DNA of 64,000 bases from positions 1,843,501 to 1,907,500 of the forward strand of contig CM076959.1 of the NCBI GenBank assembly GCA_039566865.1, in the 5' to 3' direction. This document shows positions 21,848-31,394 of the stretch, in pieces (position 1 is the first letter of the stretch; every line of letters begins with the position of its first letter). Position numbers and translations under genes: made by a program. The stretch comes from Aurelia coerulea (Eukaryota; Cnidaria; Scyphozoa; Semaeostomeae; Ulmaridae). Under the pieces are notes generated by a model. That model did no database searches. It saw nothing but the letters and a program-made list of their open reading frames with translations, and was not told where the DNA came from.

Positions 21848-22894
21848 ATGGCGAACCAATTCAATGGTGCATTGAATGATGAAGAGCTACTGTTGCTGCA
21901 TGACGAAGACAGGCCAATAAATCCTCGTTTTCCGTACTGGAACTATGAGAGGTTCGACCTGGAACAGCTAGAATATGATGAATGCAAGGCAGAGTTTAGA
22001 TTCTGGAAAGATGACATCTACAACTTGTTAGGTGTCTTCAACTTCCCTGATGAGCTTAGATGCTATAACGGAACTGTGTTTGACTCAGTTGAAGCCCTCT
22101 GTATCCTTTTAAGGCGTCTAGCTTACCCATGTAGATATGGAGATTTGATTCCTAGGTTTGCTAGGCCTGTTCCTCAATTGTGCATGGTATCTAACTTGGT
22201 TGCAGATGAGATATATGTCATATTTGGGCATCTGCTTAGGGATCTTGATCAACCTTGGCTACCTCGTCCCAACCTACAGATCTTCGCCAATGCTGTCCAT
22301 GAAAAAAGAGCTGCCTTAGATAATTGCTGGGGATTTATCGACGGTACAGTTAGGCCAATTTGCAGACCACAAAGGAACCAAAGGTTAGTCTATAATGGCC
22401 ATAAACGGGTGCATGCAATCAAATTCCAATCAGTTGTAGCCCCAAATGGTCTTATAGCTAACCTTTATGGGCCAGTAGAGGGTAGGAGACATGACAGTGC
22501 CCTTCTTGCAATGTCTGGGCTTTTACCACAGCTTGAACAGCACTCTTTTGCACCAGATGGTCAGGCCCTTTGCATATATGGTGATCCTGCCTACCCACAC
22601 AGACTTCACTTGCAGTGCCCATTTCTAAGAAGGCAAAATCTCAGACCAGAAGAAGAAGCTTTCAACCAGTCTATGAGCCCAGTCCGAATATCAGTGGAGT
22701 GGATATTTGGTGATATCATCAACTACTTCAAGTTCGTAGACTTTAAGAAAAATCTTAAAATAGGATTGAGCCCTGTGGGTAAATTTTATATAGTCTGTGC
22801 TCTTTTGAGGAATGCAATGACCTGCATTTATGGTTCAACAACATCTGATTACTTTAATCTGCATCCACCAGCACTTGCTGATTATTTCTTGTAG
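21848..22894 (+). CDS. PIF/Harbinger DDE transposase (HARBI1-like nuclease)
   Basis: This single-exon frame of 348 codons starts at ATGGCGAACC. It encodes a DDE_Tnp_4-type nuclease. The first catalytic Asp is in GFIDGTVRPI (residues about 165-174), the second in CIYGDPAYP (about 255), and the Glu in RISVEWIFGDI (about 290). The N-terminal 120 residues are helical and resemble the non-catalytic helix-turn-helix part. The length is close to the 340-450 residues usual for the family. No stop or frameshift interrupts it, making it the most intact transposase in the window. It acts in the nucleus, cutting and pasting its element, and in this superfamily depends on a SANT/Myb-like partner for import and DNA binding. 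That partner is encoded convergently downstream. Confidence 0.9.
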   Translation: MANQFNGALNDEELLLLHDEDRPINPRFPYWNYERFDLEQLEYDECKAEFRFWKDDIYNLLGVFNFPDELRCYNGTVFDSVEALCILLRRLAYPCRYGDLIPRFARPVPQLCMVSNLVADEIYVIFGHLLRDLDQPWLPRPNLQIFANAVHEKRAALDNCWGFIDGTVRPICRPQRNQRLVYNGHKRVHAIKFQSVVAPNGLIANLYGPVEGRRHDSALLAMSGLLPQLEQHSFAPDGQALCIYGDPAYPHRLHLQCPFLRRQNLRPEEEAFNQSMSPVRISVEWIFGDIINYFKFVDFKKNLKIGLSPVGKFYIVCALLRNAMTCIYGSTTSDYFNLHPPALADYFL

Positions 22895-23152
22895 ATCAGA
22901 TCAGATGTTTGGCAATCCCAAGGTGAAAATCAAGCTCTCCAAAGTTAAACCTCAAGCTCTTCAAAGATGAATATCAAGCCTTATAAAAGCCTTTCAAGAA
23001 AAACAGCTTTTTTAAATGCTACCAAAATGACCAATGTTCTCTGGCTGATATAATACAAGTTTCTCACACAACAAAATAACAAGCCTTTAAGCAACAACAA
23101 ATAGGTAAACAAGCATATGAACAGCAGACTACAATTCAAGACTAAAAATATC
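22895..23152. other. Intergenic space between the convergent Harbinger genes
   Basis: The AT-rich stretch repeats AATATCAAGC and CTCAAGCTCT phrases at 22930-22980. I assign no function beyond 3-prime flanks of both genes. Confidence 0.4.
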
Positions 23153-23972
23153 TCAAAAAATCTTGATCAACAAGTCTAATGTCTCGTTCAAATCCTACCC
23201 TGACCATCCCCCCCCCGGGCAGCCCGGGGGTCAACAAAAATTCCTTGCTCAAATGCCTGGGGGCCGGGGAAAAATCGGTGGTCAAATGCCCGGGGGCCGG
23301 GCAATGCGAAAATGCCATATTCCCAGTTACTGTATATTGCAAAAGCTCCTGTTCTAGTCAAATGCTATTCAAATGCCCGGGGGCCGGGGAAAAATCTACG
23401 GTCAAATGCCCGGGGGCCGGGAATATTTTTCGTGCAAATGCCCGGGGGTGTCCCGGGGGGGATGGTCAGGGTAGGAATTGAACGAGACATAATCTTTATC
23501 TAAAAATGTGTTTACTAATTTAAGCATTGCTTCATTTTGCTGTTGCATTTGCTGTATCATTGCTTGCTGTTGCTGTTGCTGTTGCTGCATCATGAGCATC
23601 ATTTGATTCTGCTGGGCCAAAATTCTGCTCTCCCTTTTCACCCGTTCTTCTTGCTCTCTCTCTCTCTCAAATTCATTTCATTACTTCTTATCTCAGTTAA
23701 CTGCTGCTGCTCCCGCTCTCTCATTTCATGTGCCCTCTCTTTCAATGTATGTTCTCTCTCCTTTAGCTCTTGCTCTCTCTTTCTCAATTCATACTCCTTC
23801 TGCTTTAATTCTGACTCTCTCTCATTCTTCTCTTTTAAATATTCAATTGCCCCTCCATCACTGTGCCTCTTTTTTTTTCTTGTTCTCTTGACACTCTCTC
23901 TCCTTTGTTTCACTCAGTCCATCGATCTCTTTCTCTACAAAGGGCAACATCATGTTTTGCTGTCCACATCAT
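23153..23972 (-). pseudogene. Harbinger SANT/Myb-like partner protein, damaged
   Basis: Reading from ATG at 23972, the first residues, MMWTAKHDVALCRE, resemble the start of SANT-like domains of Harbinger second proteins. The rest of that domain is missing and the frame shifts. A long Arg/Glu/Lys coiled coil follows (EKNERESELKQKEYELRKRE at about 23835-23780). A second shift lies at a (GA)n run near 23665, typical of slippage. The C-terminus has a Gln-rich tract (AQQNQMMLMMQQQQQQ at about 23610-23560). A MITE (23180-23489) splits the last codons; its precise removal continues in frame to a TGA at 23153. In this superfamily the partner recruits the transposase to element ends. Confidence 0.7.
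23180..23489. mobile_element. GC-rich Harbinger-type MITE with TAA duplication
   Basis: TIRs begin TGTCTCGTTCAA and end TTGAACGAGACA, continuing inward through CCTACCCTGACCATCC. The flanks are TAA at 23177-23179 and 23490-23492, the duplication expected for Harbinger (TWA). The interior repeats CAAATGCCCGGGGGCCGGGG about five times. The MITE sits in the last coding stretch of a Harbinger partner gene inside a Harbinger element. Confidence 0.85.
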
Positions 23973-24112
23973 TTTTGGCCTGGGTATAAGATTATAATTG
24001 ACTTTACATGAGAGGAGCATGAGAGGAAAGTTAAGGCAGAAAAGACACAAACTGAAACTCAATTTCAGAATTCAATTTTTAAATGAAAAAGGATAAGTTC
24101 TAAAATTAAATT

Positions 24113-24328
24113 GAACCTGGTATTGAATTGTTTCCTGGAAGGATATTTGAACTTGGAAAGTTTCTTAGAATCTTTACACAGTTACTAGTTCACATAATAA
24201 TTTCACTTGTTCAGTACAATGAACCTGGTATTGAATTGTTTCCTGAAAGGATATTTGAACTTGGAAAGTTTCTTAGAATCTTTACACAGTTACTAGTTCA
24301 CATAATAATTTCACTTGTTCAGTACAAT
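24113..24328. repeat. Near-exact 108-bp tandem duplication
   Basis: The segment starting GAACCTGGTATTGAATTGTT at 24113 repeats from 24221 with very few changes, implying recent duplication. It is inside the Harbinger element, between the SANT-like gene and the right end. Confidence 0.9.
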
Positions 24329-24850
24329 GAAACAAATATCTAAGATAGTCTTGAAAAAGGTCATAACATGAGACAACAACTAACATCGTGTATTTAGGCC
24401 TGTTGTCATAATGCAATCCTGTTTTTGAACGATCTTTCACAGAAAAGGAGGCAATCTTTCAAGTACTTCTTTATGACTTAGCTTGCGAAACAAACAAGTT
24501 TTATTTGAACAAGTAAAATTAACATCCTACGGCTCAGTTCAAGTTACACACATTTGCATTCGTGCTGGCTTGTCTTGACTTGACGAGGCCATGTTCTTTC
24601 GTTTCATTTCGATTTTGCAATCTTTGTAAAGGCTGTAAAACGAAAATAAAGGCAAATTACCAACAGAAAACATCCTCTGCTGAAACAGCGATGTCTAAAG
24701 TGTACGAAAAGTTACTTACGATGATGAGAAGAGCAATACAAAAATTCATAGAAAGTATTTTACCTTCGTAGTCGCGACGAAGGAAGGGGTTTCCTCAGAG
24801 CACCGCACTCGCTCCAGTCTCCTGTTCGTCGTCGTAGTGGGCTGCGTTGT

Positions 24851-25388
24851 TTGTTTTTCTTGTAAATTTGATAACTGTGAATCTTTGTTGAGTCATGTCA
24901 AGAGACACACTGATACGCAAAGTGAAACTGCCCCTTCTCAAAGGAGTTATGCCTGCAAATGGTCCAAATGTGAAAACAAACTTTCAAAAAAGAAAATATT
25001 AGAGTGTCATTTACATGAACATACGCGAGAAATTGCTGATCAATTTTTGGAAATTTTACTGAAGGATCAAGCCAAAGCTTTAAGTGTGAATGCTAAACAG
25101 ATGCGATGGCACCCACTTGTGATCAAGTGGTGCCTTAGATTATACAGCAAGTCTCATTTGTCTTATGATGACCTTAGAAATTTGAAAGTTCTTCGTCTCC
25201 CTAGTTGTAGGACTTTATCAGACTATAAAAATTTTGATCAGCAAACGTCAGGATTGAGGGAAGATTTAATGAAATCAATGAATCAGGAATTTATCAAGAC
25301 CAAACAAAATGAAAATAAACTGTCACAACTGGGCATGTTACCAATACATGATCTCTACAAAGTTACAAATTACTCCCAAAGTTTGTGA
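24851..25388 (+). pseudogene. P-element-like transposase fragment with zinc-finger-like N-terminus
   Basis: The open frame has C2H2-like patterns (CFSCKFDNCESLLSHVKRH and YACKWSKCENKL...H...H). It is followed by MRWHPLVIKWCLRLYSKSH and LRNLKVLRLPSCRTLSDYKNF. This second part corresponds closely to the P-like gene at 57.0 kb (RVCLSVWNRSPKAYQELHSS and VLVLPSGRLLQQYKN). The frame stops before any catalytic motif, and the Harbinger right end abuts its start. It is therefore an isolated exon or a truncated relic. The 5-prime exons may be those at 20732-21270, separated by the Harbinger insertion (inference). Confidence 0.6.
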
Positions 25389-25554
25389 CACAGAAAGGGC
25401 CAGGTCGAAAACGCAGAAACCGCGGAAAAACATTTGAAGTTTCTGAATGGCGAGAAATAGTGTTTATTGTGTTAAAATATAGGCAAGAAACCTCTAAATA
25501 AGCCAAATATTCCATCAAGAAGACAAACAAGAAATGTCTGCGTTTTCCGCGTTT

Positions 25555-26360
25555 TCGTTTTTGCTATAGGTGATTTTCGAAAACGCGGAAATATCTTTAT
25601 ATTAACTTTTATCAGTAGCTTTTCGCCAATATAGACGAGTAATACGTTAAGCTTTCTCTCGTAATGAATTCTTTACCAAAACAGACTTCATAGATACGAA
25701 GGAAACTTTTGGATCATAAGATTTAAAAATTAATGGGCCTAAGTGGCCTATCAGGAATTCGAGGGGCAGTTTGTTTATATTTTCTCGACCGTATCCCTTT
25801 ATGATGCTATGGGCGGATACAGCATGTTATGTCGCCATAATGAAGCAACAAAATAAACATAGAGCCTCCTCCTTTGTAGAATAACATTTTTTTCCGCATT
25901 TTCGTTTTTGCTATAGATGATTTTCAAAAACGCGGAAAACGCGGAAATCTCTTTATATCAACTTTTATCAGTAGTATCAGTTGAAGGTGTTGTGGCGCAG
26001 TGGTGTAATCCTCTGACTTTGCAGCCAGAACAGTCAGGCGGAGTGGGTTTGATACCCGGTAGGACCCCACCACTTGAGCGTCATGACAAGGGGTCGCGGA
26101 CTCGATTAGGTCTGCTCTATTTCTGCGATCCCAGCGCTTGGCGCTGAAAAACGCAACTTCACCTTCACCTTCAGTAGCTTTGCGCAAATATAGACGAGTA
26201 ATACGTTAAGCTTTCTCTCATAATGAATTCTTTATCAAAATAGACTTCGTAGATCCGAATGAACTTTGGATCATAAGATTTAAACATTAATGGGCCTAAG
26301 TGGCCTATTAGGAATTCGAGAGGATTTTGTTGATAATTTCTCGACTGTATCCCGTTATTA
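25555..26360. repeat. Local direct duplication, one copy carrying a SINE
   Basis: 25555-25810 and 25903-26360 share about 250 bp in the same order: TTTTGCTATAG, AACGCGGAAAT, ATATAGACGAGTAATACGTT and AATGGGCCTAAGTGGCCTAT. The second copy differs by a 196-bp insertion after TTATCAGTAG, so the first copy preserves the empty site. A third, inverted patch of CGCGTTTTCG sequence lies at 25395-25420. A (TTA)n run follows at 26355-26390. Confidence 0.85.
25975..26170 (+). mobile_element. tRNA-derived SINE with TCAGTAG target duplication
   Basis: A box-A-like TGGCGCAGTGG (25993-26003) and a box-B-like GGTTTGATACC (26046-26056) are spaced as in a tRNA gene. The tail ends in CTTCACCTTCACCTTC. TCAGTAG is duplicated at 25968-25974 and 26171-26177. 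The paralogous empty site near 25610 fixes the boundaries. The body after box B (GGGTCGCGGACTCGATTAGG) would be the SINE-specific region. Confidence 0.85.
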
Positions 26361-28760
26361 CTATTATTATCATTATTATTATTATTGTTATCAAATTATT
26401 TACAGTTGGTAAAATACATAGTAAAAAAACTAATTCAAACCAACTATTTACAATACTACAAATTAATCCTTCAACTTCAAAAGCTGTTGCTTTTGGCTTT
26501 AGCTTCATCATATAATCTAGCATGCCAAAATTTCTTTCTGCTGCTACATTACTCTTTCCAACACTATTTTTCTCTTCTCTAAAACTGTCATCATATCCCT
26601 TCTGCCACAAACTACAACCTTTAAATGATCACCATGGAGCCTCTTGGTAACCACTAAAAATCCACTAAAAATAACTTCCAAGCACTGTTTTGTCAAATCG
26701 TCAAATACTTCATCCTTTGGCAAAAACAAATAATCAAATACTTTGTCATTGTGAATCTCACCGTTGTTACCAAATATGCTAGTATCACCCTTCGTGAATG
26801 GACTTGCATCTGATCCCCATGATAAAAATAAAGCATGCAACTTTTGATACTCAATATGCATATCAAGAATGTGACCTTCTTTGGAATAGATCTCCAAAGA
26901 GGACCAGTGACCAATTTATCTATCATGCCTAAGGCTCTACAAGCAGCCATAAAAGAAGAAACCTGGAAATCGTGATGAACAGCAGACAAGAGCTTATTAT
27001 CCTTCCCCACCCCACCAAAAAAACACTTTCAAGTCAGATTCTAAAAAATCTGTCCATGCCGCCTTGTAAAAAAGAATATTAAATTGGTTCCCCAAAAATG
27101 GAGCAAGGGGTATTTGGTAAATGCCTCTTTCAGTTTTTAAAAAAGTTTGAAAATATACCATCCTTCCTGATTTTTCGCATCCCTGTTCTTGTACAGACTT
27201 GCAGACAGCGAGGGTTAACCTGTACACACCAGACTCGCCTTTGGAATAGCCACAATGTGCCAAGGGTCCAGCTTTCTGATTACCCCAACATATTGAATCC
27301 CACACCCGACAACAGGCTTCAGCCTGGTCTGCAAGATCAACAAGGTAATGCAGACCACACAAAATTCATTAACAGTGGACATTTTATTTTTCTCCTCTTC
27401 TGACAAACTCTCCCATTCGTTGACAACAGTTGGCAAAACATCTTTCCTAAAACAAGTAAACAAATTATTAATTATTTTCTGAACAGCAGACCTGTCAGAC
27501 ATAACATGTTCTACACTTTTAACCGCTTTATTTAAAATATTAGTGTATCCACCAGCAAAACCCTCAAACATCTCAGAAACATCAGCAAGAACATTTTCAA
27601 GAACTTTTAAATGTGCCGAAGAATCACCACCACCAACTTCCCTTATGCCTGCAATTAAACACTTTCCATCATCTTTGACAATATCATACGTGATAAAGCA
27701 TCTTTCTTTCTTAGTTGTCCCATCTGCGGCTTGTGTAAAACGCAGGTCATGCAGGTTAAGAAAACACGGGTTAAATCGTGCGGGTTAAAACTAGAGGCCA
27801 TGGGCTTACTGGCTTTCGGCTTACAGCCTACTGATGTTGTAAGCAAGATAGTCCAAAGGTTACCTGGTTACATTGTGATGAGAAACCTTCAAAGTCTCGA
27901 CGATCATTTGTGTGGGGCAATTTTGAATGCAAATTATTATTTGTGAACAAATGAGATTTGTTGCTAGGGGAAACCTCTCCAACATAATAACATCTCTGAG
28001 TGCTGCACTTAGTCCAAATGAGGATCCCATCTAAATTATTTCATCACGCTGTATGTAAGAACCTAAGAACTAAATTTGTCAAGATCATCTGTTAGTTTTC
28101 TAAGAAATTTTAGGCGTTGCATCAGTCAGCTTTCAGCTGCTTGTAGCTGCTCTTAGCGAAATGTTAAAAATAGCAGGTCATGGGTACCAGTGGTTTCTGC
28201 AGTCTGTGCAGTTTCTCAGCCTTCTCGAATTTTTGTTGTATTTAGTAATAGGTTCCTTCTTCTTCTTCGTAACCATTTCGTGAGTTTTTCCATACCACAA
28301 CGCAGCGGAAATATGCGCATTACCATCTCAGACAAAACATACGATAGTTCAATATTTTGTTCATTATTGTTCATTATTTTGGTAACTCATTCTTATTTGA
28401 AACACCCAGCAACTTGTTACCAAAAAGTGAAGGGGTCCTTTCAAATCCAACGAACGACTGAACGAACGCTTTCCGTGCACCCCTAGAGCAAACGGCGGAG
28501 GGCCTAAAGCCAGTATGCCCATGGCCACCATTTTTGACCCGCATGATTTAACCTGTGTATTCTTAACCTGCATGACCTGCGTTTTACACAAGCCGTCCCA
28601 TCTGTGTGAATAGTGCGGTTTTCTTTGTCCCAATTCTCTGAAAGCTCATCTGCAAACTTGCAGCTGAGCAAGTGCCCTGGCCTCAAAAAGCATATATTTT
28701 GCAAACGTTTCCTTTGGCAACCGAACAACATTTATTCCAATCATTTTCAACACATTCCTG
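26300..28760 (-). pseudogene. Unrecognised transposase-like gene, multiply frameshifted and split by element B
   Basis: Minus-strand frames chain in order. First, 28731-28605 ends with ENRTIHTDGT. After element B it resumes at 27717 (TKKERCFITYD). 27571-27215 contains VEHVMSDRSAVQKIINNLF. 27362-26997 contains CGLHYLVDLADQAEA and FQTFLKTERG. 27010-26850 contains CRALGMIDKLVTGPLWRSI, followed by 26890-26544. Finally 26610-26400 has VAAERNFGMLDYMMKLKP. The total exceeds 600 codons. The order of acidic motifs (HTDGT, MSDR) could suit an RNase-H-like nuclease, but I cannot name the superfamily. Frames shift near 27360, 27000, 26880 and 26600. It looks like a transposon-encoded protein rather than a host gene. 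Confidence 0.6.
27727..28595. mobile_element. Complete family-B non-autonomous element with 9-bp duplication
   Basis: The ends CGGCTTGTGTAAAACGCAGG and its reverse complement start TIRs of about 100 bp. The 9-bp word TCCCATCTG is perfectly duplicated at 27718-27726 and 28596-28604. The 869-bp interior has no gene. Related partial copies are at 632-2888 and 44803-45382. It is inserted between Thr codons of the unrecognised transposase-like gene without disturbing frame. A 9-bp duplication suggests a Mutator-like mobiliser. Confidence 0.92.
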
Positions 28761-28897
28761 ATGACACTACAGCAATAGCATCAATAAAGCAGCTCACCAA
28801 TTAGAAAATAACCATCCTAAACTTTACAGGCATTAAGTCATGATTAATAGACCGGCTCTGGTGTGAATCATATGACCAATGAAACATAGCCTAAGTG

Positions 28898-29110
28898 TAG
28901 ACCCATTATCCAACTGGAGAAAGGGTCTATGAATTAATGAGCGAAAGCTTGCTACTACAGTTCCAGATTTCTAGAACTTAATTCATGCAGCCTTTGTTTG
29001 GATGGGTTTCACATTATTTGAATAGAGGATTTACATAATTAATTGGGCAGATGTAGCAAGCTTTATCTCTTTATTTCATAGACCCTTTATTCTTTAGGAT
29101 AATGGGTCTA
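28898..29110. mobile_element. Small TA-flanked MITE
   Basis: TAGACCCATTATCC at the left is mirrored by GGATAATGGGTCTA at the right. AGAAAGGGTCTATGAA and TTCATAGACCCTTT form a second inner inverted pair. Both ends coincide with TA, consistent with a Tc1/mariner-type target. No coding sequence is present. Confidence 0.75.
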
Positions 29111-29330
29111 CTCATAGGCTAATAAAACAAAGTTCAGATGCATAATTGAGGTGCATAATTGAGATGAAATAAAGTTTAAATTGAAACACACACAAATCAT
29201 CAAATTTTGACTTTAATAGACAAACTGCAAGAAAGATGGACTCGTATAAGAGATTTTGTTTAGTATTGTTTTGCTTAAGAGCACTTAAACTGGGGAAACA
29301 TCAATATTATCCAGATATTTTGTCTGTCTG

Positions 29331-29503
29331 CAGGGGTGGAATAGGTAAGCTGGGGGTAAAATGGTTTATTGACCAGTCACCAATCATTAAGTCAAACAGT
29401 GGAAGCTAAAGAGAAGCTGTTAACCAACAATTTTTTTGCAAAATTTATTCACATCTTTTGCCATTCCCAGTTCCCCCAAGCTTACCCATTTTACCCCTGT
29501 AGA
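29331..29503. repeat. Short inverted repeat, probable MITE
   Basis: CTGCAGGGGTGGAATAGGT at 29331 and the reverse complement of ACCCATTTTACCCCTGTAG near 29500 pair over about 30 bp (GGTAAGCTGGGGG against CCCCCAAGCTTACC). No clear duplication flanks it. It lies just downstream of the minus-strand Harbinger transposase. Confidence 0.6.
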
Positions 29504-29672
29504 TCCCTTAAGTTTCAACCCCAAGTGGTTAGCAAGCTACAAGTACCCCATGCAATGTATTACTTGTTAATTGCTTTTTATACTTATACTGTAATTTTAA
29601 TTGTGAAGATTCTATTCTTTGTTAATACTATGATGCTTTAATGGTAAAAAGTTATGTTATGATGCATGCAGT

Positions 29673-30995
29673 CTAATTTCTTCCAACTTTTTCTCTGGCA
29701 AATTTTTCTTTCAATGTATCACGGACTTTTTCTGCTTGTTTGTTTGTGTCACAAAGACGCTGACATTTACTCATTTGCAGCATATCTCTAACCACGTCCC
29801 CCGGGCGCCTCTGGTTTGTTTTGGTGTCGCATGTGAGATCCCATTGTCGCAAATTGACATCTCCCCTCCTGATGCATATATTGTGGAGGACCACACAAGC
29901 AAGGGTTTTGGCCTTCATGGTATTTGCCGTACTTTCACATTTCCTGTAAAGCACTCTCCAGCGACCTTTAAGCTTGCCAAATGCCCCCTCTGTGACCATG
30001 CGAGCTCTGCTGAGTCGATAGTTAAAGTATTTCTGCTCAGTTGAGAGGACAGCTTGGGAATATGGTTTCATCATCCAATTATGAAAGGGAAATGCACCAT
30101 CTCCAAGAAGAATAGGAGGTATATCTACATTTCCTTCTCTGTGTGCAACATTTTTAAATCTATCAGATGCAAGGTCCTTATAGACGTCTGTTGACTGGAA
30201 TATTATTGAGTCATGTGAATTGCCAGGGTAACCACAACTGCCCCAAATTATCCTATACTTTGCGTCCACAATTGCCATCAGGATCACTGAATAAAAGTTT
30301 TTGAAATTATGAAATTCCTTAGCAGCCTCAGCACCTCCAGGTGGACATCGGATTGGAATGTGGCAGCCGTCAATAGCTGCATATGCACAAGGAAATTGCC
30401 ACTCTTCATCCATCAATTCCATTGCCCTGTTGAGCTCTTCTTGGTTTTCTGGGAAAAGGTTGGATACTTCCTCCATCCAGAAAGTATGCGCCATGACTTG
30501 GCATACTTCTATGACAATGAGGCATATCGTTGCTTCACCCAATCCTGACAATTCTGCAAGAGTGTAGTAGTAATCTCCTCTACCAAGCCTGTATAAGCAA
30601 ACACCAAGTCTGCATTCAGGAGGTATAGCATCTTCTGTGATTGACTGCTTCTCCACGAGGTGATAAATTCTGTCCAGAATGAATTGAAAGGTTTCTTTCG
30701 TCAGGCGAAAAGTCTTTTTAAACCTTTCTTCAGAGTAGGTTTCCCATACAAGTTTCCACCATCCATTGTTTCTTTGGAGGCGTCAAGCGGATCTTTGTCG
30801 AGGCATGTTCTCAATTTCTCTATTTGACTCGAAGAAATGCAGTACAGCAAGCAGAAAATTGTACAGCTTGATCAGGTACGTACGCCTTTGAATAAAATTA
30901 GCCAGCAAAGCTAACTGCATCGTATGCCGCCTGTGTCTATTCTGAATGATTTTATTGCAAAGCAAAATCTTCTGTTTTCTGTCCATGGGCGCCAT
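29673..30995 (-). pseudogene. Second Harbinger transposase, one in-frame TGA
   Basis: The DDE nuclease is clear: AYAAIDGCHIPI has the first Asp, ILLGDGAFP the second, and MVTEGAFGKLKGRWR the Glu. Reading from ATG at 30995 (MAPMDRKQKILL) the frame meets TGA at 30783-30785. It then continues open without a shift for the rest of the protein to 29673, a total of about 440 codons including the stop. The N-terminal HTH-like part (FRLTKETFQFIL) follows the stop. A start at 30656 would lack that part. This lineage differs clearly from the transposase at 21848. It faces away from its SANT-like partner (31395-32953). One substitution separates it from a full-length frame. Confidence 0.88.
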
Positions 30996-31394
30996 TTTGT
31001 TTAACTGAATGGGGTGTAGTCCCTCATGTATGCCGCACTGTATTGTTCCGTAAATTGCATCTCACAGACATACGACCCAAATCCGACGTATAAATCGGGG
31101 ATGCACTTTTGTCGAGTTTGTGTCGAATTCTTGGTAATTAGATTTAACGCGACACAAACTCGACTTCTAAACTGAGCCTTACATGAGAAAATTTCAACCC
31201 AGGGCGAGTTCAACTCGCTTTTTCAACCCGGGTGGAAATTTCACCCCGGGGTGAAAATCGCATGTAAACGCAAATTGTTTTCAACCCGGGGCGAGTTGAT
31301 GAATTCGCAGAGAACTCTGGGATTCAAAATCAAGGTTTGCGTGTATTGGCGCCATTTTATCACTCGAAATTGGTGTAGAAGTAACAAGCTAAAG
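30996..31394. promoter_or_regulatory. Shared upstream region of a divergent Harbinger gene pair
   Basis: Between the transposase start (30995, minus) and the partner start (31395, plus) lie about 400 bp with repeated CAACCCGGG or CAACCCAGGG words at about 31196, 31224 and 31281. Palindromic TTTCACCCCGGGGTGAAA is at 31239-31256. GCGAGTT/AACTCGC inverted pairs also occur. In Harbinger elements such repeats can be partner-binding or promoter sites; that role is inferred. Confidence 0.5.

Larger units (their letters stand above)
21709..24850. mobile_element. Harbinger-type DNA transposon, nearly complete
   Basis: The 17-bp word ACAACGCAGCCCACTAC at 21709-21725 recurs as its reverse complement at 24834-24850, bracketing two convergent genes. 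These are a DDE transposase (+) and a SANT/coiled-coil protein (-), the two-gene layout of PIF/Harbinger elements. The target-site duplication expected for the superfamily (3 bp, TWA) was not evident at these coordinates, so the exact termini may be a few bases off or eroded. Confidence 0.7.

Noticed and set aside
23179..23481. 100-codon Gly/Pro/Cys-rich frame
   Set aside because: It translates the GC-rich MITE interior and its repeats; no gene evidence.
23537..23989. 150-codon Leu/Ser/Phe-rich plus frame
   Set aside because: It is the antisense of the Gln- and Glu/Arg-rich coiled coil of the Harbinger partner gene; low-complexity shadow.
25990..26062. A tRNA gene
   Set aside because: Box A and B are present, but the acceptor stem does not pair convincingly and the segment is inside an insertion with a target duplication and a repeat tail, so it is a SINE.
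26327..26582. Ile-rich plus frames
   Set aside because: They translate a (TTA)n microsatellite and antisense of the unrecognised transposase-like gene.
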